Positions 27,031 to 36,054 of a stretch of 64,000 nucleotides of DNA are shown here, in pieces (position 1 is the first letter of the stretch; each line of letters begins with the position of its first letter). Source of the stretch: Brevibacterium sp. HMSC07C04. Lineage in GTDB: Bacteria; Actinomycetota; Actinomycetes; Actinomycetales; Brevibacteriaceae. The translations under genes and the position numbers were made by a program. Location: contig NZ_KV823255.1 of assembly GCF_001815905.1 (NCBI RefSeq), positions 62,001 to 126,000 of the forward strand, in the 5' to 3' direction. The notes beneath the pieces are model-generated. The model was not told where the DNA came from. It made no database searches and worked only from the letters and a program-made list of their open reading frames with translations.

Positions 27031-29937
27031 GTGGCTAAGCCCCGTGTTCACCAGCTTGCAAAAGAGCTGGGAACGACAAGCAAAGAAGTGCTTGCGAAGC
27101 TTCAGGAAATGGGCGAGTTCGTAACATCGGCATCGTCAACCCTGGAAGCTCCCGTCGTGCGCAAGGTCCGCGAGGCCTTTGACGGTGCAGACAAGCCCGC
27201 AGCCGACGCAGCGTCGGCTGCTGAGAAACCGGCGGCGAAGAAGCCCGCCGCGAAGTCGGCCAGCACAAAATCGACGGCAGGCAAAAAGCCGGCAGCCAAG
27301 CCGACCCCAGCAAAGGCGACAACTGCTGAATCGACGGCCGCTGAGAAGCCGGCAGCGAAGTCGACCGCCGCGAAACCGGCTGCCCCCAAACCCGCACCCA
27401 AGTCGGCAGCTCCCAAGCCCGCCGCACCCAAGCCGTCGGCCCCGGCTGCCAAGAAGCCCGCGGCTCCCAAACCAGCTCCCAAGCCCGCAGCGAAGCCCGC
27501 TTCCAAGTCGGCGGCAAAGAGCGAAGAAGCCCCGGCACCTCGTCCGGCAGCACCTCGGCCCGGTGGCTCACGCCCCGGCAACAACCCCTTCGCTCCCAAG
27601 CAGGGCATGCCCACGCCCGGTCCTCGTCCGGGGGGTCCCCGCCCTGGCCCGCGGCCCGGTGGCTCACGCCCCGGCAACAACCCCTTCGCTCCCAAGCAGG
27701 GAATGCCGAAGGGCGACCAGCGTCCCGGCGGGCAGGGCGGCAAGCCCGGACCGAAGCCCGGCGGCGGTCGCCCCGGTCCTCGTCCCGGTGCTCCTCGCCC
27801 CAACCCGGCGATGCTCAAAAACTCAGCGCTCAACCAGCCCGCACCCGGTCGCGGCCGCGGCGGGCAGGGCGGTCCCGGAGGCCCCGGCGGTCCCGGTGCA
27901 CCCGGTGCTGGTCGTCCGGGCGGTCCTCCGCGCGGCGGCGGTCGTCCCGGCGGCGGTCGTCCCGGCGGAGGCCGTCGCGGTCCCGGCCGCGGTGGAACAC
28001 AGGGTGCTTTCGGACGCGGTGGCCCCTCCGGTCGCCGGCGCAAGTCCAAGAGGGCTAAGCGTCAGGAAATGGAGGAAATGCAGGCGCCGTCAGTCGGCGG
28101 CGTCAAGGTTCCCCGCGGTGACGGCTCCACACCGCTGCGTCTGCGCCGCGGTGCGTCGCTGGCGGACTTCGCCGAGCGCATCGAAACCGATCCCACAAAC
28201 CTGGTGACGATTCTGTTCCACCTGGGTGAGATGGCGACTATCACGCAGTCGCTGGATGAAGACACCTTCAAGGTGCTGGGCGAAGAGCTCGGCTACAGGA
28301 TCGAAATCGTCTCGCCCGAAGACGAAGACCGCGAACTGCTCGAAAGCTTCGGCTATGACCTCGAAGCAGAAGAGGCTGAAGACGAAGACGACGACCTCCT
28401 GCAGCCTCGCCCGCCGGTGGTCACCGTCATGGGTCACGTCGACCACGGTAAGACGCGCACGCTGGATGCGATCCGCAAGACGAACGTCATTGACCGTGAG
28501 TCCGGCGGCATCACCCAGCACATCGGCGCCTACCAGGTTACGGTCGAACACGAAGGCGAAGAGCGCAAGATGACCTTCCTCGACACCCCGGGCCACGAAG
28601 CCTTCACGGCTATGCGTGCTCGCGGTGCGAAGGCCACCGACGTCGCGGTCCTCGTTGTGGCAGCCGACGACGGCGTTATGCCGCAGACCATCGAAGCGCT
28701 CAACCACGCGCAGTCCGCCGGTGTGCCGATTGTCGTGGCGGTCAACAAGGTCGACAAGCCCGAGGCCAACCCGGACAAGGTCATGCAGCAGCTGACCGAG
28801 TACAACCTCATTGCCGAAGAGTACGGCGGTGACACCATGTTCGTGAAGATCTCGGCAAAGCAGGGCACCGGGATCGACGAACTGCTCGAATCCGTGCTGC
28901 TGACCACCGACGCCGCCTTGGACCTGCAGGCCAACCCGGACCGGGAAGCACGTGGTGTCGCCATCGAAGCGAAGCTCGACCGCGGTCGCGGTGCTGTCGC
29001 AACCGTGCTCGTCGACTCCGGAACCCTGCGCCAGGGCGATGCGATCGTCTGCGGATCCAGCCACGGCCGCGTTCGGGCCATGTTCGATGAAAACGGCAAC
29101 ACGGTAGAAGAAGCCGGTCCGTCGCGTCCCGTGCAGGTGCTCGGTCTGTCGAGCGTGCCGCGGGCAGGCGATTCGTTCATGGTCGTCGGCGATGACCGCA
29201 CGGCGCGTCAGATTGCTGAGAAGCGCGACGCTCTTGAGCGCAACGCGGCAGCTGCGCGCAGCCGCAAGCGCATCAGCCTCGAAGACTTCACGAAGGCGAT
29301 CGAAGAGGGCAAGATCGACATGCTCAACCTCATCCTCAAGGGTGATGTGTCGGGTGCTGTCGAAGCTCTCGAAGACTCGCTGATGAACATCGAGGTCGGC
29401 GACGGCGATGAAGTCGGCCTGCGAATCATCCACCGCGGTGTCGGTGCAATCACCGAAAACGACATCAACCTCGCAACGGTCGACAACGCAATCGTCATCG
29501 GCTTCAATGTCCGCCCCGAAGCCAACGCTCGCGACCTCGCAGATGCCGAAGGCGTTGACGTTCGCTACTACTCGGTGATCTACGACGCGATCGATGACAT
29601 CGAAGCAGCACTCAAGGGCATGCTCAAGCCGGAATACGAAGAGGTGCACATCGGTTCTGCCGAGATCCGCGAAGTGTTCCGCTCCTCGAAGTTCGGCAAC
29701 ATCGCCGGTTCGATCATTCGCGACGGCTCCATCAAGCGCAACGCAAAGGTTCGTCTGACCCGCGACGGTGTCGTCATCGGCGACAACCTCTCCGTCGAAT
29801 CGCTGCGCCGCTTCAAGGATGACGTCACGGAAGTCCGCGAGGGCTACGAATGCGGTATCGGTTTGGGCAAGTTCAATGACATCCGCGAAGGTGACATCCT
29901 CGAAGCCTTCGAGATGCAGGAAAAGCCCCGCGACTGA
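27031..29937 (+). CDS. infB: Translation initiation factor IF-2
   Basis: GTPase that places initiator tRNA on the 30S subunit. The 968 residues begin with an IF2N domain ([20 protein letters not shown]), then an Ala/Lys/Pro-rich stretch (about 55-170) and a Gly/Pro/Arg-rich stretch (about 170-345), both probably disordered. The GTPase core follows: G1 GHVDHGKT from G468, G3 DTPGHEAF, G4 NKVD; the last third holds the IF2 C-terminal domains. GTG 27031 has AGGAGA inside a hairpin. The long N-terminus is common in actinomycetes and may slow cold or stress translation; that is inference. Confidence 0.97.
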   Translation: MAKPRVHQLAKELGTTSKEVLAKLQEMGEFVTSASSTLEAPVVRKVREAFDGADKPAADAASAAEKPAAKKPAAKSASTKSTAGKKPAAKPTPAKATTAESTAAEKPAAKSTAAKPAAPKPAPKSAAPKPAAPKPSAPAAKKPAAPKPAPKPAAKPASKSAAKSEEAPAPRPAAPRPGGSRPGNNPFAPKQGMPTPGPRPGGPRPGPRPGGSRPGNNPFAPKQGMPKGDQRPGGQGGKPGPKPGGGRPGPRPGAPRPNPAMLKNSALNQPAPGRGRGGQGGPGGPGGPGAPGAGRPGGPPRGGGRPGGGRPGGGRRGPGRGGTQGAFGRGGPSGRRRKSKRAKRQEMEEMQAPSVGGVKVPRGDGSTPLRLRRGASLADFAERIETDPTNLVTILFHLGEMATITQSLDEDTFKVLGEELGYRIEIVSPEDEDRELLESFGYDLEAEEAEDEDDDLLQPRPPVVTVMGHVDHGKTRTLDAIRKTNVIDRESGGITQHIGAYQVTVEHEGEERKMTFLDTPGHEAFTAMRARGAKATDVAVLVVAADDGVMPQTIEALNHAQSAGVPIVVAVNKVDKPEANPDKVMQQLTEYNLIAEEYGGDTMFVKISAKQGTGIDELLESVLLTTDAALDLQANPDREARGVAIEAKLDRGRGAVATVLVDSGTLRQGDAIVCGSSHGRVRAMFDENGNTVEEAGPSRPVQVLGLSSVPRAGDSFMVVGDDRTARQIAEKRDALERNAAAARSRKRISLEDFTKAIEEGKIDMLNLILKGDVSGAVEALEDSLMNIEVGDGDEVGLRIIHRGVGAITENDINLATVDNAIVIGFNVRPEANARDLADAEGVDVRYYSVIYDAIDDIEAALKGMLKPEYEEVHIGSAEIREVFRSSKFGNIAGSIIRDGSIKRNAKVRLTRDGVVIGDNLSVESLRRFKDDVTEVREGYECGIGLGKFNDIREGDILEAFEMQEKPRD
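27556..27605 (+). repeat. 50-bp direct repeat in infB, copy 1
   Basis: Identical over 50 bp to 27652-27701, 96 bp downstream and in the same frame. It encodes [17 protein letters not shown]. The copies could recombine and change the linker length in-frame. Confidence 0.8.
27652..27701 (+). repeat. 50-bp direct repeat in infB, copy 2
   Basis: Second copy of the 50-bp repeat in the IF-2 Gly/Pro/Arg linker. The next base differs (c in copy 1, a here), after which five more bases match. Confidence 0.8.
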
Positions 29938-29960
29938 GACTGGAATAAGGAGCCTCTGAC

Positions 29961-30416
29961 ATGAGTGATCCCACACGCGCCCGCAAGATTGCCGACCGGA
30001 TCAAAGTCATCGTGGCTGAAACTCTCGAAACCCGGGTGAAGGATCCGCGGTTGGGCTTCATCACGATTACGGACGTCCGCGTAACCGGCGACCTGCAGAA
30101 TGCAACCGTGTTCTACACCGTCTTCGGGGACGACGAGCAGCTGGCATCAACGCAGGCGGCGCTGGAATCAGCACGCGGTCTTATCCGCTCGGCAGTGGGC
30201 AAGGGGCTGGGCATTCGCCTGACCCCGACTCTCGAGTTCACTGCCGACGCGGTTCCGCAGGCCGCCGAGGACATTGAAAATCTCCTGGCGAAAGCCCAGG
30301 CTCGCGATGCCGAAATCGCTGCCGCATCGAAGGGCGCTGTTCCGGCGGGAGACGAAGACCCCTACCGCAAGCCCAGGGAACGCCAGCCGAAAGACGAATT
30401 CGATTTCGACGGCTGA
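29961..30416 (+). CDS. rbfA: Ribosome-binding factor A
   Basis: Late 30S assembly factor needed for 16S rRNA processing and cold adaptation. The 151 residues show the KH-like fold with [32 protein letters not shown] and LRLTPTLEF-like segments. The C-terminal 35 residues are a charged tail. AAGGAG precedes ATG. It is 23 bp after infB and is followed by a strong terminator. Confidence 0.95.
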   Translation: MSDPTRARKIADRIKVIVAETLETRVKDPRLGFITITDVRVTGDLQNATVFYTVFGDDEQLASTQAALESARGLIRSAVGKGLGIRLTPTLEFTADAVPQAAEDIENLLAKAQARDAEIAAASKGAVPAGDEDPYRKPRERQPKDEFDFDG

Positions 30417-30435
30417 CCGAGTGTGACGAAACTCG

Positions 30436-30480
30436 TAGGGGGCGGCTTTGCATTGTGCAAAGTCGCCCCCTATGCTTTTA
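30436..30480 (+). terminator. Rho-independent terminator after rbfA
   Basis: A 17-bp stem (30436-30452 with 30456-30472, one G-T pair) with a 3-nt loop, followed by TGCTTTTA. It closes the rimP-rbfA transcript. Confidence 0.9.
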
Positions 30481-30519
30481 TAAAGCTTCGGTAACGTTGA
30501 TAAAGGATTGGAAACATCA

Positions 30520-31356
30520 GTGGGTAAACACTCGGCACCTAAGAAGAGCGCTTTCGCTGACGTCGCTGATCTTTTCGGAGCGCTTCGCCCCTCCAAGCCC
30601 GGCCGTCGATCGGCCCGTCATGACACAGAGCCCCTGACGTCCGCCGGAATTCTCAGCAAGATCAACCGCCGGCCAGTGCTCTCGGCCATCGCCGTCCCTG
30701 TTGCAGCCAGCGCCGCAATTGCAACATCCGCGGCCGTTATGACTTCCAAGGGCTCCGGCGAAGACAATCCGGCCGCGTTTGCGTCGAAGCTCGCGCCGGA
30801 AGCTGAGACCGTTTCTGCCGAGGCTCCCAAGGACGCCGACAAGGACGTAGGGCCCGGCGCGGTCTCCATTGCCGAACCGGTCCAGGAGAGTTCTGACGAG
30901 CCCGCGGGCTCCAACGGCGAAACCTCGAGCAGTGCATCCTCCGGCAGCAAGGGTTCCTCCGGCAAAGCCTCATCCGGTGGTTCCGCTGCGGCTTCGGGCA
31001 GCGTGTCCGGCGAGAAGTGCTCCGTGTCCTCGTCGATTGAAGGTGGACTCACTCCCAACGCGATTTCCGTCTACCGTGCTGTCTGCGCCGAGTTCCCGCA
31101 GGTGAAGTCCTACGGCGGTCGCCGCAATGACCCCGGTTCGGACCACAACTCCGGTAACGCCGTTGACATTATGATCACCGGTTCGACCGGCGACGCCATT
31201 TCCGACTACCTCATCAAGAACTCCTCTAAGCTCAACGTCAAGTACATCATCTGGGAGCAGCGCATCTGGATGCCCGGCCGCGGCTGGAAGCAGATGGAAG
31301 ACCGCGGCGGAGCGACCGCGAACCACTTCGATCACGTTCACGTTTCGGTGAAGTGA
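30520..31356 (+). CDS. Membrane-anchored cell-wall protein with ARB_07466-like C-terminal domain
   Basis: The 278-residue product has a basic cytoplasmic start, one hydrophobic segment at about residues 58-75 (signal anchor), and a Ser/Gly/Ala/Glu-rich linker to about residue 165. The C-terminal 100 residues hold a compact domain with SYGGRRNDPGSDHNSGNAVDIM and ATANHFDHVHVSV; this is the ARB_07466-like fold of secreted actinobacterial hydrolase-like proteins, with His/Asp positions resembling M15 peptidases (SDHNSGNAVD, HFDHVH). The start is GTG 30520, 12 nt after AAAGGA; TTG 30508 is less likely. The stop overlaps truB by GTGA. Confidence 0.72.
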   Translation: MGKHSAPKKSAFADVADLFGALRPSKPGRRSARHDTEPLTSAGILSKINRRPVLSAIAVPVAASAAIATSAAVMTSKGSGEDNPAAFASKLAPEAETVSAEAPKDADKDVGPGAVSIAEPVQESSDEPAGSNGETSSSASSGSKGSSGKASSGGSAAASGSVSGEKCSVSSSIEGGLTPNAISVYRAVCAEFPQVKSYGGRRNDPGSDHNSGNAVDIMITGSTGDAISDYLIKNSSKLNVKYIIWEQRIWMPGRGWKQMEDRGGATANHFDHVHVSVK

Positions 31357-32285
31357 CGAAACCCGCTTCTGGTCCCACCGGCCTTCTGCTGATTGACAAG
31401 CCCGGCGGGATCACCAGCCACGACGCGGTTGCGCGCACTCGTCGCTGGTATGGCACCCGCAAGGTAGGCCACGCCGGAACTCTTGACCCGATGGCCACGG
31501 GCCTTCTCGTGCTGGGCTTGGGGCAGGGGACCAAACTGCTGACCTATGTTGTCGGGGCTGACAAAACGTATACCGCGACTGTGCGCTTGGGCTCTTCGAC
31601 GCCCAGCGACGATGCCGATTCTTCACCCGACCGCTTCGCGGACCCCGCAGTTCTGGCTGCGGTGACCGAGGCAGACGTCAAGGAAGCAGTTGCCAGGCAG
31701 ACCGGGTCTGTTCAGCAGGTGCCATCGGCCGTTTCGGCTGTGAAGATTGCGGGCAGAAAAGCCTATGAGCTTGTGCGAGCCGGCGAAGAGGTCGAACTCA
31801 AAGCCCGCTCTGTGACGGTTTCGCGCTTTGATATTCACGATGTCCGGCGAAGTGAGTCGCACATTGACGTTGATGTTTCCGTGGACTGCTCCACGGGAAC
31901 CTATGTTCGCGCTTTGGCCCGCGATATCGGCGAGGACCTTGGCGTCTACGGTCACCTGACCGCGTTGCGCCGGACGCGGATCGGCCCTTTCTCTGTTGAG
32001 GACGCTCATCGCCTGCCGGACCGCGACCGGGTTGACGAGGTGCCTCCGCCGCAGCTGATTGACCTCGGTTCGGGTGCGTCTGCACTTATGCCCGCGGTGA
32101 CGATTGATGCGGCAGCGGCCCGGGGGCTGCTGCAGGGGCGCTTTCTGCCGATTGCGGGGGCTGATTCGTCTGTGGAGAGGTGTGCGGCGATCGCTGACGG
32201 GAGACTTGTGGGAATTGTCGAGCCTCGGCAGGGCCTCTGGAAGATTGCGGTGGGCACAGCATCTCTCGATGAGTACAAGCGCTAA
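31353..32285 (+). CDS. truB: tRNA pseudouridine-55 synthase
   Basis: Makes the universal pseudouridine 55 of tRNA. The 310 residues begin with the family pattern GLLLIDKPGGITSHD, and the catalytic D45 lies in AGTLDPMATG. The SVDCSTGTYVRALARDIG segment and the C-terminal PUA-like part are normal. GTG 31353 overlaps the stop of the cell-wall gene. Confidence 0.96.
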   Translation: MTKPASGPTGLLLIDKPGGITSHDAVARTRRWYGTRKVGHAGTLDPMATGLLVLGLGQGTKLLTYVVGADKTYTATVRLGSSTPSDDADSSPDRFADPAVLAAVTEADVKEAVARQTGSVQQVPSAVSAVKIAGRKAYELVRAGEEVELKARSVTVSRFDIHDVRRSESHIDVDVSVDCSTGTYVRALARDIGEDLGVYGHLTALRRTRIGPFSVEDAHRLPDRDRVDEVPPPQLIDLGSGASALMPAVTIDAAAARGLLQGRFLPIAGADSSVERCAAIADGRLVGIVEPRQGLWKIAVGTASLDEYKR

Positions 32286-32340
32286 CAGCTTGTAAAAGCA
32301 TAAACAAGTTATTTCGCTTGTTCGTTCAGCTCCCTATTGC

Positions 32341-32346
32341 AATACT
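32341..32346 (+). promoter_or_regulatory. -10 hexamer of a probable leaderless satD promoter
   Basis: AATACT is at -12 to -7 from ATG 32353 in an AT-rich gap after truB. The gap also holds a short inverted repeat, ACAAG...CTTGT (about 32305-32322). No ribosome binding site is visible. Confidence 0.45.
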
Positions 32347-32352
32347 GTAGGT

Positions 32353-32934
32353 ATGTTCGTCATCAACGCCGACCAACGCAGCTCTCGCACTGAAGCAGAC
32401 CGTGTTCCGCAGCTGCTTACGGCCGCTGCGGACTGTGCGGCTGCTTTGCCCTTTGAGCGGACAGTCGGCGACGAGGTCCAGGGTGTGTTCGCCAGCGGAG
32501 CGGACGTACTGGCCGCCTTGGAGATCATTCTTCGCAGCGGTCGCTGGTCTGTCGGGATCGGCATCGGCGCCGCGCAGCTTGCTGATCGGCCTTCAGCTTC
32601 CAGGGGAAGCGCTTTCATCGCTGCACGTGATGCAGTTGAAATCGCAAAGAACCGCTGGCAGGAAATCGCCGTGTGCTCACCGAATGGCACTGTGGAGCCA
32701 GCGCAGACGCTTGCCTGCTTGACCGGTCATTGGATCGAGAGGGCCAGTGAAAGGCAGTGGTCCGTTCTGCGCTTGGCTCGAAACCACACTCAGAGGCAAG
32801 TCGCCGCACAGCTGCAGATTTCGCAGCAGGCTGTATCCGACTCTCTGCGAGCTTCAAAGGCTGCGGCGATCGACGAGGGGATGACGCAGCTGGAGGTGCT
32901 TCTCGACCGAGAGGACGGACGCTGTGATGTATGA
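32353..32934 (+). CDS. SatD-family protein: cyclase-like domain plus HTH
   Basis: A 193-residue soluble protein. The N-terminal domain (1-110) has the SatD pattern: an Asp in the first strand (INADQRSSR, D7), TVGDEVQGVF (D40, E41), VGIGIG (67-72) and ASRGSAFIAARDAVEIAK. This layout resembles the palm fold of GGDEF and class III cyclases, with D7 and D40 where metal ligands would sit. Residues 135-172 form a helix-turn-helix (TQRQVAAQLQISQQAVSDSL). SatD was first noted as an acid-inducible gene in streptococci; its activity is unknown. It overlaps the next gene, a membrane protein, as in other satD loci. Confidence 0.75.
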   Translation: MFVINADQRSSRTEADRVPQLLTAAADCAAALPFERTVGDEVQGVFASGADVLAALEIILRSGRWSVGIGIGAAQLADRPSASRGSAFIAARDAVEIAKNRWQEIAVCSPNGTVEPAQTLACLTGHWIERASERQWSVLRLARNHTQRQVAAQLQISQQAVSDSLRASKAAAIDEGMTQLEVLLDREDGRCDV

Positions 32935-33325
32935 ACTGCTCGCCGCTTTGGCTGCGGGTGTTGCCGCGTCGCTTATCGGCTGGCCGGTGACATCGCTCAT
33001 TCTGCGGGCTGCTGCAAGCAGGCGGGAGCAGCCGGGCCTGGACATCAGGGAAGAGCCGACACTGCAGGACACACCGGCTATTGACTCTCCGGGCCTGCTG
33101 CGAGGGGGACTGTGGATTGGCCTGCTTGAAAGGTTCACTGCGGCAGTCGCCATTGCGCTGGGCCAGCCCGAGATTCTCGCCGTTATCGTCGCGCTCAAGG
33201 GGCTCGGGCGCTTTCCCGAACTGCGTGCATCCCGCGCCGCCGGGGAGCGGTTCATCATCGGCAGCCTGGCATCGCTGGCGGTGGCCGGTGTGCTGGGTGA
33301 AACAGCCCGCTTTCTCGTGCGCTAG
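32927..33325 (+). CDS. Membrane protein paired with SatD (DUF3307 C-terminal-like)
   Basis: A 132-residue protein with a hydrophobic N-terminal segment (residues 3-26), a polar linker, and two more hydrophobic stretches near 65-90 and 105-128. The GGLWIGLLERF, ALGQPEILAVIVALKGLGRF and GERFIIGSLASLAVA segments resemble the C-terminal half of DUF3307 membrane proteins, which are found beside satD in other bacteria; the N-terminal DUF3307 half is missing. It starts 8 bp before the satD stop (GTG 32924 is an alternative), so the two are translationally coupled. Confidence 0.65.
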   Translation: MYELLAALAAGVAASLIGWPVTSLILRAAASRREQPGLDIREEPTLQDTPAIDSPGLLRGGLWIGLLERFTAAVAIALGQPEILAVIVALKGLGRFPELRASRAAGERFIIGSLASLAVAGVLGETARFLVR

Positions 33326-33354
33326 GCTTAGCCCGTCCCAAAGAAAGGAGCGTC

Positions 33355-34338
33355 GTGGAGATTTTCCGGTCGACAGCAGAATTTGCTGCCGGGCCCAAGC
33401 GCCTGCAGACGGCTAATGCCGTGACGATCGGCAATTTCGACGGTGTTCACCGAGGTCACCGGTTGGTGCTGGGCGAACTGGCCGCCGCGGCTGAACGACT
33501 TGACGTTCCCTCCGTCGTGCTGACTTTCGATCCGCACCCGGCGGCCGTGCACAGTCCCGAACACGCTCCGAAGCTCATTATGGGACTGCACGAGAAGCTT
33601 GAGAAGATTGCCGAAACAGGCGTTGATGCGGTTCTCGTCCAGCACTATACGCTCGACTTCGCGCAGGCGAGCCCTGAGGAGTTCATCCGCGACTATCTGG
33701 TCGGGCAGCTGCACGCCAGCGCTGTTGTCGTCGGCAGCGACGTGCGCTTCGGCCAAGGAAACTCGGGCGACCTCGAAACACTGCGCACCTACGGAAGACA
33801 GTGCGGAATCGACACCGTCATCGGCCTTGACGACCTCGGCGATGACGGTGGGCGGTACTCCTCGACGGAGATCCGCGCGCTCATCGACGCAGGCGATGTC
33901 GAAGCTGCAGCCGGCATCCTGGGTGAGCCGCATTCGGTGACGGGAACGGTCGTCCACGGCAATGCCCGCGGGCGCGAACTCGGCTTTCCCACGGCCAACC
34001 TGGGTTTGGTCGACGGCATGATTCCCGCAGACGGGGTCTATGCGGGCTGGACTCGCTTCAACGGCGGCGAGCGCATGCCCACGGCAATATCTGTGGGATC
34101 GAACCCCACGTTCTACGGTGACGACCGGCGGGTGGAAGCGCACATCATCGGCGTGGACTTCGCAGACCTGGATGTCTACGGCGAAGAGGCCGAAGTCGAA
34201 TTCACCCATCGCATTCGCGGCCAGGTTGTCTTCAGCGGTCTGGATCAGCTGATCGAGCAGATTGCCCTAGACGTCCGCGATATCTGTACAGCGCTGGGAA
34301 TTGAATGCCCGCAGCAGGCCGAGAGTCGCTTGGGCTGA
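33355..34338 (+). CDS. ribF: Bifunctional riboflavin kinase / FAD synthetase
   Basis: Converts riboflavin to FMN and FAD. The 327 residues show the nucleotidyltransferase domain with IGNFDGVHRGH (about 24-34), VGSDVRFGQ and SSTEIR, then the kinase domain with GRELGFPTANL, GVYAGW and NPTFYG. GTG 33355 follows AAAGGAG. The last 72 bp overlap the 3' end of mtnN on the opposite strand, a real convergent overlap because both C-termini are in their family frames. Confidence 0.96.
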   Translation: MEIFRSTAEFAAGPKRLQTANAVTIGNFDGVHRGHRLVLGELAAAAERLDVPSVVLTFDPHPAAVHSPEHAPKLIMGLHEKLEKIAETGVDAVLVQHYTLDFAQASPEEFIRDYLVGQLHASAVVVGSDVRFGQGNSGDLETLRTYGRQCGIDTVIGLDDLGDDGGRYSSTEIRALIDAGDVEAAAGILGEPHSVTGTVVHGNARGRELGFPTANLGLVDGMIPADGVYAGWTRFNGGERMPTAISVGSNPTFYGDDRRVEAHIIGVDFADLDVYGEEAEVEFTHRIRGQVVFSGLDQLIEQIALDVRDICTALGIECPQQAESRLG

Positions 34339-35010
34339 TATGCGGGCAGCCTCGTCGAGGCTGAGAGAAAAGTCCTGGCCGGCCTTGGGTCCGCACAGAT
34401 CAGAAACCGCCCGCACCCCGGCAAAGGGAATGCCGAAGGTGTGGGCCGTCTGCGCTATGGCAGCTGTTTCCATGTCCGTGCTCAGTGCTGCGGGGAACGT
34501 GGTGCGCATATGGCCGATATTGGCTTCCGTGATGAACGACGCGCCGGATAGGGCTTCGCCGAACTTCACATGGCCTTTGCCGTCAGCCCACTGCCGAGCC
34601 GCGGTCAGCAGGCGGGCATCTGCCGGATAGTCGGTCGGCATATTCGGCACCTGGCCGGGTGCGTAGCCGAAAGCCGTCGCATCAGAATCGTGGAAGCGAA
34701 CGCTGTCGGCCACCACGACATCGCCCACAGAAGTGTCTTCTCCGACCCCGCCTGCCGAACCGGCTGAAAGAACAGCGCTGGGTCGGTAGAGCATGGCGGC
34801 CTGGGTCGTCGCGGTCGCCGCATTTGCAAGGCCGATGCCGCTGCGAACGAGCACGGCCGTTCCGAAGTCAAAGCCCAGCAGCTGAAAATCTGCTGGGCCC
34901 TGCGTGCGCAGATGCTCGTGGGATTCTGCCGCAGCCAAAAAAGGTACGGCCTCTTGGTCCATGGCCACCTGAATGACAAAAGCGTCGTTCGGCGACTGGC
35001 GTGAGATCAT
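34267..35010 (-). CDS. mtnN: 5'-methylthioadenosine/S-adenosylhomocysteine nucleosidase
   Basis: Cleaves SAH to S-ribosylhomocysteine and adenine, feeding LuxS, and also cleaves MTA. The 247 residues show the catalytic pair region MDQEAVPFL (E20), SAGSAGGV, DMETAAIAQ and AVSDLCG. ATG 35010 shares one base with the luxS stop, fixing the start; the frame is open 7 codons further up. With luxS it forms a two-gene methyl-cycle operon. Confidence 0.93.
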   Translation of the reverse strand: MISRQSPNDAFVIQVAMDQEAVPFLAAAESHEHLRTQGPADFQLLGFDFGTAVLVRSGIGLANAATATTQAAMLYRPSAVLSAGSAGGVGEDTSVGDVVVADSVRFHDSDATAFGYAPGQVPNMPTDYPADARLLTAARQWADGKGHVKFGEALSGASFITEANIGHMRTTFPAALSTDMETAAIAQTAHTFGIPFAGVRAVSDLCGPKAGQDFSLSLDEAARISAQATLGLLRAFNSQRCTDIADV

Positions 35011-35468
35011 CAGGCAAACACCCGGTCCCAATCGCTGCGCTTGGCGAGGAAGTCCCGCACTGCGGTCTTAGCGCCGTCAAGAGAATGGCTGGCTGCCCAA
35101 CCGCACTGCTTTTCATTTGCAGCCGGCACCGAATCGGCTTCGAGGAGGTCGTCGAACGCCTTTTCGAGGATGGGAAGGAACGCATCCGGTTCGAGGCCGT
35201 TGGTCAGCGCGTAGAAGCCGGTCTGGCAGCCCATGGGGGAGAAGTCAACGAGCGCGTCGGTGTGATTGCGCATGTGGTGGGCCGTCATGTGCTCAATCGA
35301 GTGAATCGTCGCCATGTCCAGGTGTTCCCTGTTGGGCTGGCAGAATCGGACGTCGTATTTGATGAGTTCGACTCCGCCGGGAAATTCCGAGCGGTCGGCA
35401 ACGCGCACATAGGGTGCGGCGACGGCGGTGTGATCGAGGCTGAAGGATTCTACGTTCGTGGTGTCCAT
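35010..35468 (-). CDS. luxS: S-ribosylhomocysteine lyase
   Basis: Splits S-ribosylhomocysteine into homocysteine and DPD, the AI-2 precursor. The 152 residues have the metal ligands H56 and H60 in HSIEH, the catalytic E59, the catalytic C81 in GCQTGFY, and C122 in KQCGWA as third ligand. ATG 35468 is supported by GATAAT at -12 to -7. The first gene of the luxS-mtnN pair, it diverges from rpsO. Whether AI-2 is used as a signal cannot be told from this locus; no lsr genes are near. Confidence 0.95.
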   Translation of the reverse strand: MDTTNVESFSLDHTAVAAPYVRVADRSEFPGGVELIKYDVRFCQPNREHLDMATIHSIEHMTAHHMRNHTDALVDFSPMGCQTGFYALTNGLEPDAFLPILEKAFDDLLEADSVPAANEKQCGWAASHSLDGAKTAVRDFLAKRSDWDRVFA

Positions 35469-35474
35469 GGCTCG

Positions 35475-35480
35475 ATTATC
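35475..35480 (-). promoter_or_regulatory. -10 hexamer of a probable leaderless luxS promoter
   Basis: GATAAT on the minus strand lies at -12 to -7 from ATG 35468 and there is no ribosome binding site. Confidence 0.5.
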
Positions 35481-35592
35481 GCAGAGGGGAGCGAACGTGT
35501 TAAGGTGGACTCCGCCGTTTTGCCGGCCGCGGTCTGATAGGGCATTCGCACCAGGCGAGTGCGCCGCGCAGCGATTTCTGAAGGAGAACCGC

Positions 35593-35862
35593 ATGGCACT
35601 TGACAAGTCCGTTAAGCAGGAAATCATCAAGGAATACGCGACCCACGAAGGCGACACCGGTTCCCCGGAAGTTCAGATCGCCGTCATGAGCCGCCGCATC
35701 AAAGACCTCACCGAACACTTCAAGGAGCACAAGCACGACCACCACTCGCGTCGCGGTCTGCTCCTGCTGGTCGGTCAGCGCCGTCGTATGCTCAAGTACC
35801 TCGCTGAAACCGACATCGAGCGCTACCGTACGCTCATCGCGAAGCTCGGTCTTCGCCGCTGA
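35593..35862 (+). CDS. rpsO: 30S ribosomal protein S15
   Basis: Small-subunit protein that binds 16S rRNA helices 20-22. At 89 residues it has the exact family length and the signature [28 protein letters not shown] precedes ATG 35593. A terminator follows and pnp comes next, the conserved rpsO-pnp order. Confidence 0.98.
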   Translation: MALDKSVKQEIIKEYATHEGDTGSPEVQIAVMSRRIKDLTEHFKEHKHDHHSRRGLLLLVGQRRRMLKYLAETDIERYRTLIAKLGLRR

Positions 35863-35880
35863 TCATCTGATCTTCAACCG

Positions 35881-35911
35881 CCAGCCCGCCTGCATCCCGC
35901 AGGCGGGCTGG
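35881..35911 (+). terminator. Terminator between rpsO and pnp
   Basis: A perfect 13-bp stem (35881-35893 with 35899-35911) and 5-nt loop, followed by TGTGCTTG. Read-through may supply pnp. Confidence 0.8.
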
Positions 35912-35920
35912 TGTGCTTGA

Positions 35921-36054
35921 TACACTAAACAGTGTCCAAGCCCGCATGTTGCCGGTGATCGACAGTGGCCTCCGCAACTGAGAGTGTGCGTGGGCTTCGA
36001 TCGAGCACCGGGTGCGGGGACACTTCAAGTCATCCCCTATGAACGGAGACTCTT
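35921..36054 (+). promoter_or_regulatory. pnp promoter region and leader
   Basis: TACACT at 35921-35926 is a candidate -10 without a clear -35. It is part of a small inverted repeat (ACACT 35922-35926, AGTGT 35931-35935). A start near 35933 would give a leader of about 120 nt. Long pnp leaders are processed and autoregulated in other bacteria; here this is inference. Confidence 0.4.

Noticed and set aside
28090-29976. 628-residue open frame opposite infB
   Set aside because: Same artefact: it mirrors the conserved IF-2 GTPase region.
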